Source: Flavobacteriaceae bacterium
GTDB taxonomy: Bacteria; Bacteroidota; Bacteroidia; Flavobacteriales; Flavobacteriaceae
Direction of reading: 5' to 3'
DNA length: 64,000 nucleotides
Assembly: GCA_947456955.1 (NCBI GenBank)
Contig: CANGTQ010000001.1
Span: 1 to 64,000 of the forward strand
The notes below the pieces were generated by a model, which saw only the letters and a program-made list of their open reading frames with translations, was not told the origin of the DNA and did not search any database. Below are positions 1 to 9,493 of the stretch, one piece after another (the first letter of the stretch is position 1; the number at the start of each line of letters is the position of its first letter). A program made the translations under genes and the position numbers.

Positions 1-330
1 GATGGCAAAGGAGATATAGCTTACAGTTGTGAGGAGTTGATTATAGAAAATGTTCAAATCATCGATTACCCACATTACTTCACTCCAAATGGAGACGGTA
101 TTCACGACACCTGGAATATTGTTGGACTAGTAGGACAACCGGGAGCTAAAATCTTCATCTTTGACCGTTATGGGAAACTATTGAAACAAATCAGTTCAAC
201 AGGAGCAGGTTGGGATGGAACGTATAACGGCTATCTTATGCCATCAGACGACTATTGGTTTACGGTTGATTATGCAGATGAAAACGGCGTAAAGAAACAG
301 TTTAAAGCGCACTTTGCAATGAAGCGATAA
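1..330 (+). CDS. T9SS type B sorting domain protein, C-terminal part only
   Basis: The frame is open from base 1, so the gene starts outside the window and only the last 109 residues are seen. They contain the gliding-motility-associated C-terminal domain: YFTPNGDGIHDTW near the start, then IFDRYGKLL and GWDGTYNG, ending about 75 residues later with the stop. In this family the domain directs Sec-exported proteins through the type IX secretion system to the cell surface or medium. The catalytic or adhesive part of the protein is not visible, so its role cannot be stated. The next gene downstream is also a T9SS substrate, but of sorting type A, 158 bp away and without a clear terminator between them. 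Confidence 0.88.
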   Translation, partial: DGKGDIAYSCEELIIENVQIIDYPHYFTPNGDGIHDTWNIVGLVGQPGAKIFIFDRYGKLLKQISSTGAGWDGTYNGYLMPSDDYWFTVDYADENGVKKQFKAHFAMKR

Positions 331-488
331 ATAATTTATTAACACGAAAACGTTTGCGTAATATTGTTTTAATAAAAACTATTATATTTAACCCCCCTAT
401 ATCGATTTAGCAAATTTATAAGTAACTAAAACCTACATGATTATGAGTACCATTTGAAATAGAATTAACTAACCAACTAAAATACAGA

Positions 489-3400
489 ATGCTTATGAAA
501 AATAATACCATATTATTTGATTTTTTATGCATTAATTCATTAAGAAGATTTGCAAACAAAAAATCTTTTGTAGAAAAAAAAACAATAACTGCTAAGAACA
601 TTCATAAGTGTTGGATTCTGATGCCATTGATGGTGTTGGCGTTTTTGTTCGGTAATGTTAATGTGAGTGGACAGACTACTGTCACTTACACTATGCAAAC
701 GGGTAATTTTAATTCTCTTCAAACTGAAAGGAATAATAATCCTCCATATTCAGGATCTTATAATAATGGTGCAACTGAATTGGCACAGTATGCCAATGGA
801 GGCTCTTTTGGAAATACACCTGGAGCCGCTGCTTTTCAAACCTTTAGTAGTAGTGGCGCTGGTTCTGGAACAGCCAGAACTTTGAAAGTAGGCGATAGAT
901 TTACGGTAACCTGTTATGTTTCTTCAAATCCTTCATCCGGAGGTTATATTGGAATTTCATTTAGAGCAAGTACCACTTACACAAATTTCTTTAGTGCAAC
1001 AGATGCCAGCACCGTTGCGCGTTTTCAACTAGATAACACAGGGAATTGGAAAGTATATAGTGGTTCATCGGTTGTAGCTACTAGTTCATCCGGACCAAAC
1101 GCGGACCGAACATTTTCTATAGAAATTACATCATCAAATACTTTTAATGCTACAATAGGCAGCGAAACGTTTTACGATTTATCTTTTGGTACTGCAGGTC
1201 CAATTTCAAGTTTTTCTATTTATACCTTTGGAGATTCAAATGCCAACTCTTTTTGGAAGAACGGATCATTAACTAATTTTGGTCATTCCGCAGCAGATGG
1301 ATTGCGGTTTGGATATGGGTTAAGCGGATCAAGCAGTTCCTCAATATCAGGAATTATTTCTGATGGGATTAACACCAATTCTACGGCAACTTCTTTAGCA
1401 AATGTTGTCAGAATAGGAGGGGCTTCCGGTACATCAGTTACACTTTCAGGCGCAAATACATTTACAGGATTAACTACAGTAAATGCGAATGGAACTCTGA
1501 GATTAGGAGCTAGTTCAACGTCAAGTAGCAGTGGGCCATTAGGGACAACTGGAGCAGGCACAACTATTACCTCGGGTGGTGTTTTAAATATGAATGGATT
1601 TTCACTCACCTCATCAGCAACTGAAGGATTAACAATTAATGGTACAGGTATTTCAAGTGGAGGTGCCCTAATAAACTCAAGTGGTACTGGTACAACCTGG
1701 GCTGGTACGGTAGCTTTGGGGTCTGATGCAAGTGTTGGAGGGACTGGGAATACTACGCTTAGCGGTGTAGTTTCTGGCGCAAATAGCTTAACAAAAGTGG
1801 GTGCTGGTACTGTAACTTTAAGTAATACAAATACTTTTGGGGGTGCTAGTAAATCACTAACAATTGCCCAAGGGACAGTTTCTATCAATAGCTTTACCAA
1901 CGCATTAGGAAATAGTTTAAACACATTTACCTTAGGTACTTCTTCAACTTCTGGAACATTATCTACTACTAGCGTTACAGGAAACGTTTCTAGAAGCTTT
2001 ACAGTAGCTGCAGGAGGAGGAACACTTCAAATTGCAAGTACTGGAACGCCGACTTTTTTAACAAGTGCAGGTACATATACGGGAACACTTAACGGAGAAT
2101 TTACCGTTAATTGTTCGAGTACAGGAGGGGCACAGTTTAATTTAGGATTATCTGGAGCAGGTGGAATGACTATCAATAGTGCTGGTTCTGGGGTAGTAAC
2201 TATGGGTACTGCAGGTGCAGCCCCTGCTACTTATACAGGAGATACCAAAATTACGGCAGGTACACTTGAACTTGGCGTTGCGAATATGCTTCCCAATTCT
2301 TCAAAACTAGTTTTGAATGGAGGTACTTTTAGTACTGCAGGATATGCAGAAACGATTGGTACTTTACAATTAACAGAGAATTCGACTATTTTATTAGGAA
2401 TAGGGTCTCATAATTTAAATTTTAGCGCGAGTAATTTGACTGCATGGACAGCGGGTAAAACATTAACTATAACAGGTTGGACAGGAACTGCATCTGGAGG
2501 AACCGCGGGTAGAATATATGTGGGGGGTTCTGGATTAACACAAGCACAGTTGGATGCGATTAATTTTACTGGTCAACAGACTGGAGCTCAAATTATTTCA
2601 GGGACAGGAGAAATTGTTCCTAACTTTACTGTAACTATAACTTCTGCCCAATCGGGTGATTGGAATAGTACTAATACATGGGTAGGAGGAGTAGTTCCTG
2701 CTACTATTGATAACGTAGTGATTGCTGCTGGACATACCGTAAACGTAACAGCAGATGCTACTTGTAAAAAAGTAAATTTTACTGGCACGGGAGGGGTGGT
2801 CTCTGTAAATACTGGTATTACATTAAGCGTAAGCACTTCTGTTAACGTAGATCAGGCAGATCAAAATAATGCAGGTACAATTTCAGGATTAGGAACTTTG
2901 ACATGTACTTCTATTAATGTTGGCACAAGTACACCTTCTTTAACTGCAGGTAGAACCACTACTTTAACATCTTCAATATCCACTTTAACCTCAACAGGTT
3001 CTATTACTTTGACTTCGCGAAACTTCAGTTCAAATAATAATAATCCATTATTTTACCTTCAAAGTGGAACACTTACTTGTACAGATGTAACCACAGTTCA
3101 TCCGTCTGGAACAAATACTGCGACTATCTCTTTGACAACTGGTGCCGCAACTGGAACTTTAAAATTAACAGGTGCAACACCATTTACACTGGATGCAGAT
3201 GGAACAAATACCATTAGCCTTAATGGTACCGGTGCAACGGTAGAGTATAGTGGTACCGATCAAACAGTTAGAAATACATCATACACCAACTTAACGCTCT
3301 CCGGTAGTGGTAATAAGACATTAGCAGCATTTAGCATTAGCGGTACGCTCTCTATACAAGGTTCTGCAGTTGGAATCACGACAGCTCCAACCTTTGGCGC

Positions 3401-6400
3401 AAGTAGTACATTAGAATTTAAAAATGTTGGCACAAAAACTACCAATGCTATTGAATGGCCAGCAAGTAGCGGTCCTTCTAATTTGATTATTGATAATAGT
3501 GGAAGTATAGTAACGATGCCTGTATCTTCAGCCAGAACATTATCAGGTAATCTTACTTTAACCGCAGGAACACTGGCTGATGCAGGAAATATATTGACTG
3601 TTCAGGGTAATATAGCTGGAACTGGTTCACATACAGGTGCAGGAAGCATTACCATGACAGGTGCAAGTAAAACAATTTCTGGTGCTACTTTAACAAATCT
3701 TACTCTGAATAATGCAAGCGGATTTACTTTGAATGGTTCGCCTACTATTAATGGTGCACTTACTTTTACCACCGGTAGATTAAGTATTGGTTCTAATACC
3801 TTAAATCTTGCTGGTACAGTAGCTTCAATGACTACATCAAATAACATTACAGGCTCTTCAACCTCCAATATTTCTATTACTGGAAGTGGTACTTTAGGAG
3901 TTTTGCTACTTAATCAAACCACTGCAGGTACTACCAATGTTCTTAACAATTTAACGATTAACAGATCTTCTACAGGTGTTGTTAACTTAGGAAGTGCCTT
4001 AAATCTAGCCGGTAATCTTACTGTAACAAACGGCTCATTGAGAAGTAGTGGTGCGAATACGCTGACAATGGCTGGAACTACGCAGTCTTTTACAATCAGC
4101 AATACCTCTGGAGGTTCCGTTTTAGGTACAGATAATTCTGCTGGAAATGATTTGACCTTAGCGATTGCCACTGGTTCTACAACAACCCTAACAGGTGACG
4201 CTACATCTACTAATGATGATGATAAGAAGTTTTTTAACGTAACTGTCAATACGGGAGGAACTTTAGTGCTAAGCAGAGGTATACTATGTAAATATGGTAC
4301 TTTTGCTGTCAACGGTACGTTACAAATAAATGCGAATGGTTATCTTCAAACAACACCAAATGGAGGAGGCACTGCTATCGCTCCAACCTATGGATCTTCT
4401 TCACTATTGCGATATAATTCTGCAACTACATATGGTAGAGGCATAGAGTGGAGTACGACATCTGGCGCTGGTTATCCTAATAATGTGCAAGTTTCTAATA
4501 ACACGACATTAAATGTTCGCAATGGAGCAGACGTTGCTCGTCAAATTGCAGGAAATCTCACTGTTGATTCTGGCAGTACGTTGTCACTTGAAGGAATGAC
4601 CATCGTAAGTCCAACTGAGATCGGATTGACTGTTGTTGGAAATGTGATTAATAATGGTAGTATTTTGCTCGCTACATCGACTGAACGTTTGAAATGTGTT
4701 GACTTTAGCAATAATGCTGGAGCTACGACCACATTGTCCTCAAATGTTGGTGGTGATCTTGAATTGACAGGTAGTCTTATAGATAACGCTACTTTTAATT
4801 CAAATAACAGAGCTGTATTCTTTACCGGTAGTGGTGTTCAGGATGTAAGCGGAACGGGGACCTTCAATATTGATTATATCGTATCAAATAAAGCTTCTGG
4901 TTCTATTCGTATGCTTACTAATCTATTGGTTGAAGGGCCTAACGGTGGCAATGCCATAACGCTCACCAATTCCACTGACATACTCAATTTAAATGGTTTC
5001 TCCCTTACTTTGGGTAAAGCAACTGTAGCTTCTACGATTTCAGGTAATGGTTTGATTCTTGGTAGTTCAGCATCTTCGATGTCTATTTTAGGTACAGGAG
5101 CGTTAGGTACAATTCGTTTTGACCAAACGACACCAGGTACAACCAATGTTTTACAAAACTTAACCATCAATCGTACTTCAACAGGTACAGTTACCCTGGG
5201 TAATGCCTTAACATTAGGAGGTAACTTAACGCTTACTGATGGTACGTTTACTGTGGGTGGCAATACATTGACATATGCTGGTAGCTCCATTGCCCGCACC
5301 AGCGGTGCGATCGATGCTAGCAATGCCAATGCAACACTTGCCTTGACCAACACATCTGCGCTCACTTTACCAGCTTCCTTATTCAGCGGTAATGTCAACA
5401 ACTTGACGATGAATGGGGCAGGAGGGGTAACCCTTGGTTCGGCTACTACAGTAGCTGGAGTGTTAAATCTTTCAAGCGGAGACATTATCACTTCTTCAAC
5501 CAATACGCTGACTCTTTCCTCTACGGCAAGTATTACAAACGGCGGAAGTTCAAGTTACATTGAAGGTCCATTAGATCGCACATTAGCAAATGGATTAAGT
5601 TTCTCATATCCAATTGGAGGTAATTCAACAAATTACCGTCCATTAAACCTAAATTCAGTTGTTGCAACAGGCAACCCGGTGGTTCGTGTAACGGTTGCTG
5701 AAACGAGTGCAACAACAGTTGATGGAACTACCTTGGAATCTTTGCTTAATTCAAGAAACTGGCGTGTTGAGCAAATTAGTGGTACGTTCACCTCTGCAAC
5801 ATTGGTCATTACAGAAAGTAGCATGACGGATGGTACGCATGAAATTGGTAAATCCAACAATAATCAAGTAGGAACGTATGTTTCTGTTGGTACTCCTCAA
5901 ACAGTGAGTTCAGGTTCAGTTACTTCTCCATCAGGACAGGGAGTAGGGTTTTATGCTATTGGTGTGAAAGCCAGCTGTACAAATCCGACAGCTGGTGGTA
6001 CAATAGCTGAAACTCAAACTATTTGTTCGGGTGGAGATCCGGCTACATTTACAAGTTCTGTCGCCGCAAGTGGTAACGTGGGTACGTTGGAGTACAAGTG
6101 GCAATATTCGTCAACCAGTGATTTCTCATCTGATATAAACGATATTGCTTCTTCAAATGCTGAAACTTATGATGCACCTTCAGGTCTTACTGCAACCCGT
6201 TACTACAGAAGATTGGCTCGTGTTTCCTGTAAAGCAGATTGGACTGGAGCCGCTGAAAGTAATATATTGACAGTAACTGTTCCTACTGCCTTTACAACCG
6301 GAGGGATCAGTTCAACAGGTCAAACCATTTGTTCTGGTGGAACACCAACAGAAATTGGAAGTACAACTGCAGCGAGTGGAGGAGATGCTAGTATAACTTA

Positions 6401-9254
6401 CAGTTGGAGATCATCATCAGACAGCTATTCAGCTGCAATTGATGGAGCAACTTCAGCAACGTACACTCCACCATCAGGTTTAACATCTACAACAAGCTAC
6501 CGTCGTTATGCCAATGACGGAACATGTAACACAACTGCAACGGTATCAACAGGAACGTGGACAGTAACTGTTTATGATAGTTTTACTTCTGGAACAATCA
6601 GTTCAACAGGTCAAACCATTTGTTCTGGAGGAACACCAACAGAAATTGGAAGTACAACTGCAGCTAGTGGAGGAGATGGTAGTATAACTTACAGTTGGAG
6701 ATCATCATCAGATAGCTATTCAGCTGCAATTGAGGGAGCAACTTCAACAGCGTATACACCGCCATCAGGTTTAACAGTTACAACAAGCTATCGTCGTTAT
6801 GCCAATGACGGAACATGTAACACAACCGCAACGGTATCAACTGCAACGTGGACAGTAACTGTTTATGATAGTTTTACTTCTGGAACAATCAGTTCAACAG
6901 GTCAAACCATTTGTTCTGGAGGAACACCAACAGAAATTGGAAGTACAACTGCAGCGAGTGGAGGAGATGGTAGTATAACTTACAGTTGGAGATCATCATC
7001 AGATAGCTATTCAGCTACAATTGATGGAGCAACTTCAACAACGTATACACCGCCATCAGGTTTAACAGTTACAACAAGCTATCGTCGTTATGCCAATGAC
7101 GGAACATGTAACACAACCGCAACGGTATCAACTGCAACGTGGACAGTAACAGTATTTGATACTTTCACCTCAGGAGCTATTGAAACTACGGGTGAAACAA
7201 TTTGTAATGGAGGTGATCCTGTTACTATTGGAAGTGACACTGATGCTAGTGGAGGAGATGATTCAATTACCTATAAATGGAAAGCTAATGGAGTTGATAT
7301 AGAAAGTACCAATAGTGCTACCTATAATCCACCATCAGGATTGACAACTACTACTACTTATACTCGTTATGCAAAAGATGCAAATTGTAACACAACCTTT
7401 GAATTATCATCCGGAAGTTATGTGGTAACAGTTACAGCAACACCAGCCAGTGCTGGTAATAATGGTTCTATACTATTATGTGCTGGAATAACGTTAACTG
7501 AAACTTTGTTATACAATGCGTTAACGGGTTCACCAGCAGCAGGAGGAACGTGGTCGCCAACAATACCTACTTCAGGTTCGGTTGCAGGTACTTATACATA
7601 TACTCAGGGATCTTCACCTTGCGCGGTTAACACAGCAACAGTAACGGTAACTGATAGTGAAATAGTTACATGGAACGGAAGTTGGTCTCCGAGTGCTCCA
7701 ACAGCTTCGACCTCAGCGGTTATACAAAGTACTTACCAATCTTCTGAAAGTATTACTGCTTGTTCTTTGAGAGTAACTAGTGGTGCAACTGTAGTTATTT
7801 TATCTGGTACTGTTTCTTTAAACGGACCAATAATAGCTGAATCAAGTAATAGTTTTGTTACTTTTAATAACAACGCTATATTGTTACAAAATGGTTCTGG
7901 ATATGTGAATACTGGAAATATTAATTATAAAAAAGCGAGCTCTCCAATATTTCGTCTTGATTATACGCTTTGGTCGTCTCCTTTGACAGCCGATAGTCAA
8001 CCTATTTTTAGTTTTTCACCACAAACCTTGACCAATCGTTTTTATACTTATAATGAAGCGACTAATTTTTACTCTACTAATGATATGTATTCATCTGGAA
8101 CTCCGGCATTGAGTGCTAGTAGTAGTTTTAAGTTAGGTAGAGGTTATTTGATACGTAGCCCTAATAATTGGGTAAGTAACCCTAGTTCAGCAGCAGCTTG
8201 GACAGGAACTTTTACAGGAGTTCCAAATAATGGTGATATTTCTGTCGCTATTAATAGATCAACAGGTGATGTTTATGGTTATAATGCTGTGGGTAATCCT
8301 TATCCATCTCCAATAAGTATTACAAGCTTTCTAAGTGATAATAGTGGAGTTATTGGTTCTACATTGTGGTTTTGGAGAAAAACTAATGGCGTAAGTGGAA
8401 GTGCTTACATTACTTATAGTGCAGGTACATATAGTTCAGGATCACAAAGTGTTTATAATATTCAGCCTGGACAAGGATTTTTTGTAAGAGCTACTAGTTC
8501 AGGATCGTTGCAATTTAAAAATTCGCAGCGTGTTGGAACTAATGGTTCATTCTTTAGAAACAATTCACGAACAACAGCTGAAGGAGAAGGTAGATTATGG
8601 TTAAATTTAAAAAGTAATGCAATAGTGGTTGGTAATATGGCTTTGGGTTATAAAGAAGGTGCTACTAATGACTTAGATTTAGTATATGATGGTGAATATC
8701 TTAATGATAGCTCACTTGCTTTAACTTCTTCTTTGCCAGGAAAAGAGTTATCTGTTCAGCATCGTGCCGCACCATTTGTTGATACAGATGTGGTGCCATT
8801 ATCTTTTAAAACAGATGTTGCCGGAACTTATAGTATTGATTTTAATGGAACTGATGGGGTATTGGATACTCAGGATATATATCTGGAAGATTTATTATTG
8901 GGTCAATCTGTCGCTATAAAAACTACTCCATATACGTTTGCAAGTGCAGCAGGAACTTTTTCTGATCGTTTCAGAATAGTTTACATTAATAATGCTCTTG
9001 GTACCGATGTACCTGTATTTAATGCTAATCAAGTGGTGATTTACAAAAATGAAATAAATGACTTTGTTATTAATTCAGGAAATGTAATCATGTCTAATAT
9101 AAAAGTATATGATGTTAGAGGAAGATTGCTTCAAGAGTATAAAAATGTTAATGATTCTCAAACTACTATAAATGTTGGCTTAGTTAATCAAGTACTTTTG
9201 GTTCAAATTACTTCTGAAGACGGAGTAATGGTAACCAAGAAAGTAATACGATAA
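489..9254 (+). CDS. Giant T9SS type A surface protein with PATR, G8-like and Ig-like repeats (2921 aa)
   Basis: A probable secreted or surface-anchored adhesin-like protein. Residues 1-62 form an unusually long signal region: about 40 polar and basic residues, a hydrophobic core (WILMPLMVLAFLF) and likely cleavage after VSGQ. Residues about 75-700 carry autotransporter-associated beta-strand repeats (for example TGLTTVNANGTLRLGASS near 325). A G8-like module (SGDWNSTNTWVGG) lies near 715-780. Gly/Ser/Thr-rich beta-helix-like repeats follow to about 1800. Ig-like modules of 97 residues, each with two Cys (TICSGG and GTCNTT), span about 1835-2315. The last 70 residues (KVYDVRGRLL, then VTKKVIR) are a T9SS type A sorting domain. 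The start at 489 is chosen because it is the first ATG that includes the basic N-region; an ATG at 495 is equally possible. No enzyme domain is recognised. A rho-independent terminator follows at 9309. Confidence 0.85.
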   Translation: MLMKNNTILFDFLCINSLRRFANKKSFVEKKTITAKNIHKCWILMPLMVLAFLFGNVNVSGQTTVTYTMQTGNFNSLQTERNNNPPYSGSYNNGATELAQYANGGSFGNTPGAAAFQTFSSSGAGSGTARTLKVGDRFTVTCYVSSNPSSGGYIGISFRASTTYTNFFSATDASTVARFQLDNTGNWKVYSGSSVVATSSSGPNADRTFSIEITSSNTFNATIGSETFYDLSFGTAGPISSFSIYTFGDSNANSFWKNGSLTNFGHSAADGLRFGYGLSGSSSSSISGIISDGINTNSTATSLANVVRIGGASGTSVTLSGANTFTGLTTVNANGTLRLGASSTSSSSGPLGTTGAGTTITSGGVLNMNGFSLTSSATEGLTINGTGISSGGALINSSGTGTTWAGTVALGSDASVGGTGNTTLSGVVSGANSLTKVGAGTVTLSNTNTFGGASKSLTIAQGTVSINSFTNALGNSLNTFTLGTSSTSGTLSTTSVTGNVSRSFTVAAGGGTLQIASTGTPTFLTSAGTYTGTLNGEFTVNCSSTGGAQFNLGLSGAGGMTINSAGSGVVTMGTAGAAPATYTGDTKITAGTLELGVANMLPNSSKLVLNGGTFSTAGYAETIGTLQLTENSTILLGIGSHNLNFSASNLTAWTAGKTLTITGWTGTASGGTAGRIYVGGSGLTQAQLDAINFTGQQTGAQIISGTGEIVPNFTVTITSAQSGDWNSTNTWVGGVVPATIDNVVIAAGHTVNVTADATCKKVNFTGTGGVVSVNTGITLSVSTSVNVDQADQNNAGTISGLGTLTCTSINVGTSTPSLTAGRTTTLTSSISTLTSTGSITLTSRNFSSNNNNPLFYLQSGTLTCTDVTTVHPSGTNTATISLTTGAATGTLKLTGATPFTLDADGTNTISLNGTGATVEYSGTDQTVRNTSYTNLTLSGSGNKTLAAFSISGTLSIQGSAVGITTAPTFGASSTLEFKNVGTKTTNAIEWPASSGPSNLIIDNSGSIVTMPVSSARTLSGNLTLTAGTLADAGNILTVQGNIAGTGSHTGAGSITMTGASKTISGATLTNLTLNNASGFTLNGSPTINGALTFTTGRLSIGSNTLNLAGTVASMTTSNNITGSSTSNISITGSGTLGVLLLNQTTAGTTNVLNNLTINRSSTGVVNLGSALNLAGNLTVTNGSLRSSGANTLTMAGTTQSFTISNTSGGSVLGTDNSAGNDLTLAIATGSTTTLTGDATSTNDDDKKFFNVTVNTGGTLVLSRGILCKYGTFAVNGTLQINANGYLQTTPNGGGTAIAPTYGSSSLLRYNSATTYGRGIEWSTTSGAGYPNNVQVSNNTTLNVRNGADVARQIAGNLTVDSGSTLSLEGMTIVSPTEIGLTVVGNVINNGSILLATSTERLKCVDFSNNAGATTTLSSNVGGDLELTGSLIDNATFNSNNRAVFFTGSGVQDVSGTGTFNIDYIVSNKASGSIRMLTNLLVEGPNGGNAITLTNSTDILNLNGFSLTLGKATVASTISGNGLILGSSASSMSILGTGALGTIRFDQTTPGTTNVLQNLTINRTSTGTVTLGNALTLGGNLTLTDGTFTVGGNTLTYAGSSIARTSGAIDASNANATLALTNTSALTLPASLFSGNVNNLTMNGAGGVTLGSATTVAGVLNLSSGDIITSSTNTLTLSSTASITNGGSSSYIEGPLDRTLANGLSFSYPIGGNSTNYRPLNLNSVVATGNPVVRVTVAETSATTVDGTTLESLLNSRNWRVEQISGTFTSATLVITESSMTDGTHEIGKSNNNQVGTYVSVGTPQTVSSGSVTSPSGQGVGFYAIGVKASCTNPTAGGTIAETQTICSGGDPATFTSSVAASGNVGTLEYKWQYSSTSDFSSDINDIASSNAETYDAPSGLTATRYYRRLARVSCKADWTGAAESNILTVTVPTAFTTGGISSTGQTICSGGTPTEIGSTTAASGGDASITYSWRSSSDSYSAAIDGATSATYTPPSGLTSTTSYRRYANDGTCNTTATVSTGTWTVTVYDSFTSGTISSTGQTICSGGTPTEIGSTTAASGGDGSITYSWRSSSDSYSAAIEGATSTAYTPPSGLTVTTSYRRYANDGTCNTTATVSTATWTVTVYDSFTSGTISSTGQTICSGGTPTEIGSTTAASGGDGSITYSWRSSSDSYSATIDGATSTTYTPPSGLTVTTSYRRYANDGTCNTTATVSTATWTVTVFDTFTSGAIETTGETICNGGDPVTIGSDTDASGGDDSITYKWKANGVDIESTNSATYNPPSGLTTTTTYTRYAKDANCNTTFELSSGSYVVTVTATPASAGNNGSILLCAGITLTETLLYNALTGSPAAGGTWSPTIPTSGSVAGTYTYTQGSSPCAVNTATVTVTDSEIVTWNGSWSPSAPTASTSAVIQSTYQSSESITACSLRVTSGATVVILSGTVSLNGPIIAESSNSFVTFNNNAILLQNGSGYVNTGNINYKKASSPIFRLDYTLWSSPLTADSQPIFSFSPQTLTNRFYTYNEATNFYSTNDMYSSGTPALSASSSFKLGRGYLIRSPNNWVSNPSSAAAWTGTFTGVPNNGDISVAINRSTGDVYGYNAVGNPYPSPISITSFLSDNSGVIGSTLWFWRKTNGVSGSAYITYSAGTYSSGSQSVYNIQPGQGFFVRATSSGSLQFKNSQRVGTNGSFFRNNSRTTAEGEGRLWLNLKSNAIVVGNMALGYKEGATNDLDLVYDGEYLNDSSLALTSSLPGKELSVQHRAAPFVDTDVVPLSFKTDVAGTYSIDFNGTDGVLDTQDIYLEDLLLGQSVAIKTTPYTFASAAGTFSDRFRIVYINNALGTDVPVFNANQVVIYKNEINDFVINSGNVIMSNIKVYDVRGRLLQEYKNVNDSQTTINVGLVNQVLLVQITSEDGVMVTKKVIR
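6302..7174 (+). repeat. Three 291-bp tandem repeats inside the T9SS protein gene
   Basis: The string TTCAACAGGTCAAACC recurs at 6311, 6602 and 6893, a period of exactly 291 bp (97 codons), and the three units are nearly identical in DNA. A diverged unit precedes (about 5980-6300) and another follows (about 7175-7440). Each unit encodes one Ig-like module with two Cys. The near identity of the central three points to recent duplication or ongoing homogenisation. Unit boundaries are arbitrary in phase. Confidence 0.9.
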
Positions 9255-9308
9255 TTTTTTGCGATATAAATTAGAGTATTTAAAATACATTAAAATAATT
9301 TTAAAGTC

Positions 9309-9336
9309 CCTGCGTTGCGCGGGGATTTTTTTTTAT
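9309..9336 (+). terminator. Rho-independent terminator of the T9SS protein gene
   Basis: A GC-rich hairpin (TCCCTGCG / GCGCGGGGA with a T-G wobble) at 9309-9327 is followed by nine T residues. It lies 55 bp after the stop codon. Confidence 0.8.
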
Positions 9337-9412
9337 CTTATAGTTGCCCGCATTTTTGCCCACTTTTTATTACACTACCAGTTTTCTGTTTTCATAAAAT
9401 ACATCATTAAAA

Positions 9413-9442
9413 AAATCCGATTTGCTTTCACAAACCGGATTT
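9413..9442 (-). terminator. Rho-independent terminator of lpdA
   Basis: Read on the minus strand, AAATCCG and CGGATTT pair around a second short stem (TTTG / CAAA), and a run of T follows. It lies about 50 bp beyond the lpdA stop, facing the preceding plus-strand terminator. Confidence 0.75.
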
Positions 9443-9493
9443 CTTATAAATCGTATACTTTTTAATTCGTATATGGTACTTCAAACTTCGTTC

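Noticed and set aside
1283-1924. Long minus-strand open frame inside the T9SS protein gene (213 codons)
   Set aside because: It is antisense to a clearly coding gene, Val/Pro-rich as expected for the complement of Thr/Gly-rich repeats, and has no start signal or family resemblance. The same holds for the minus frame at 4874-5503.
9259-9465. 68-codon plus frame after the T9SS protein gene
   Set aside because: It runs through the GC-rich terminator hairpin and the lpdA terminator, so it is not plausible as a gene.
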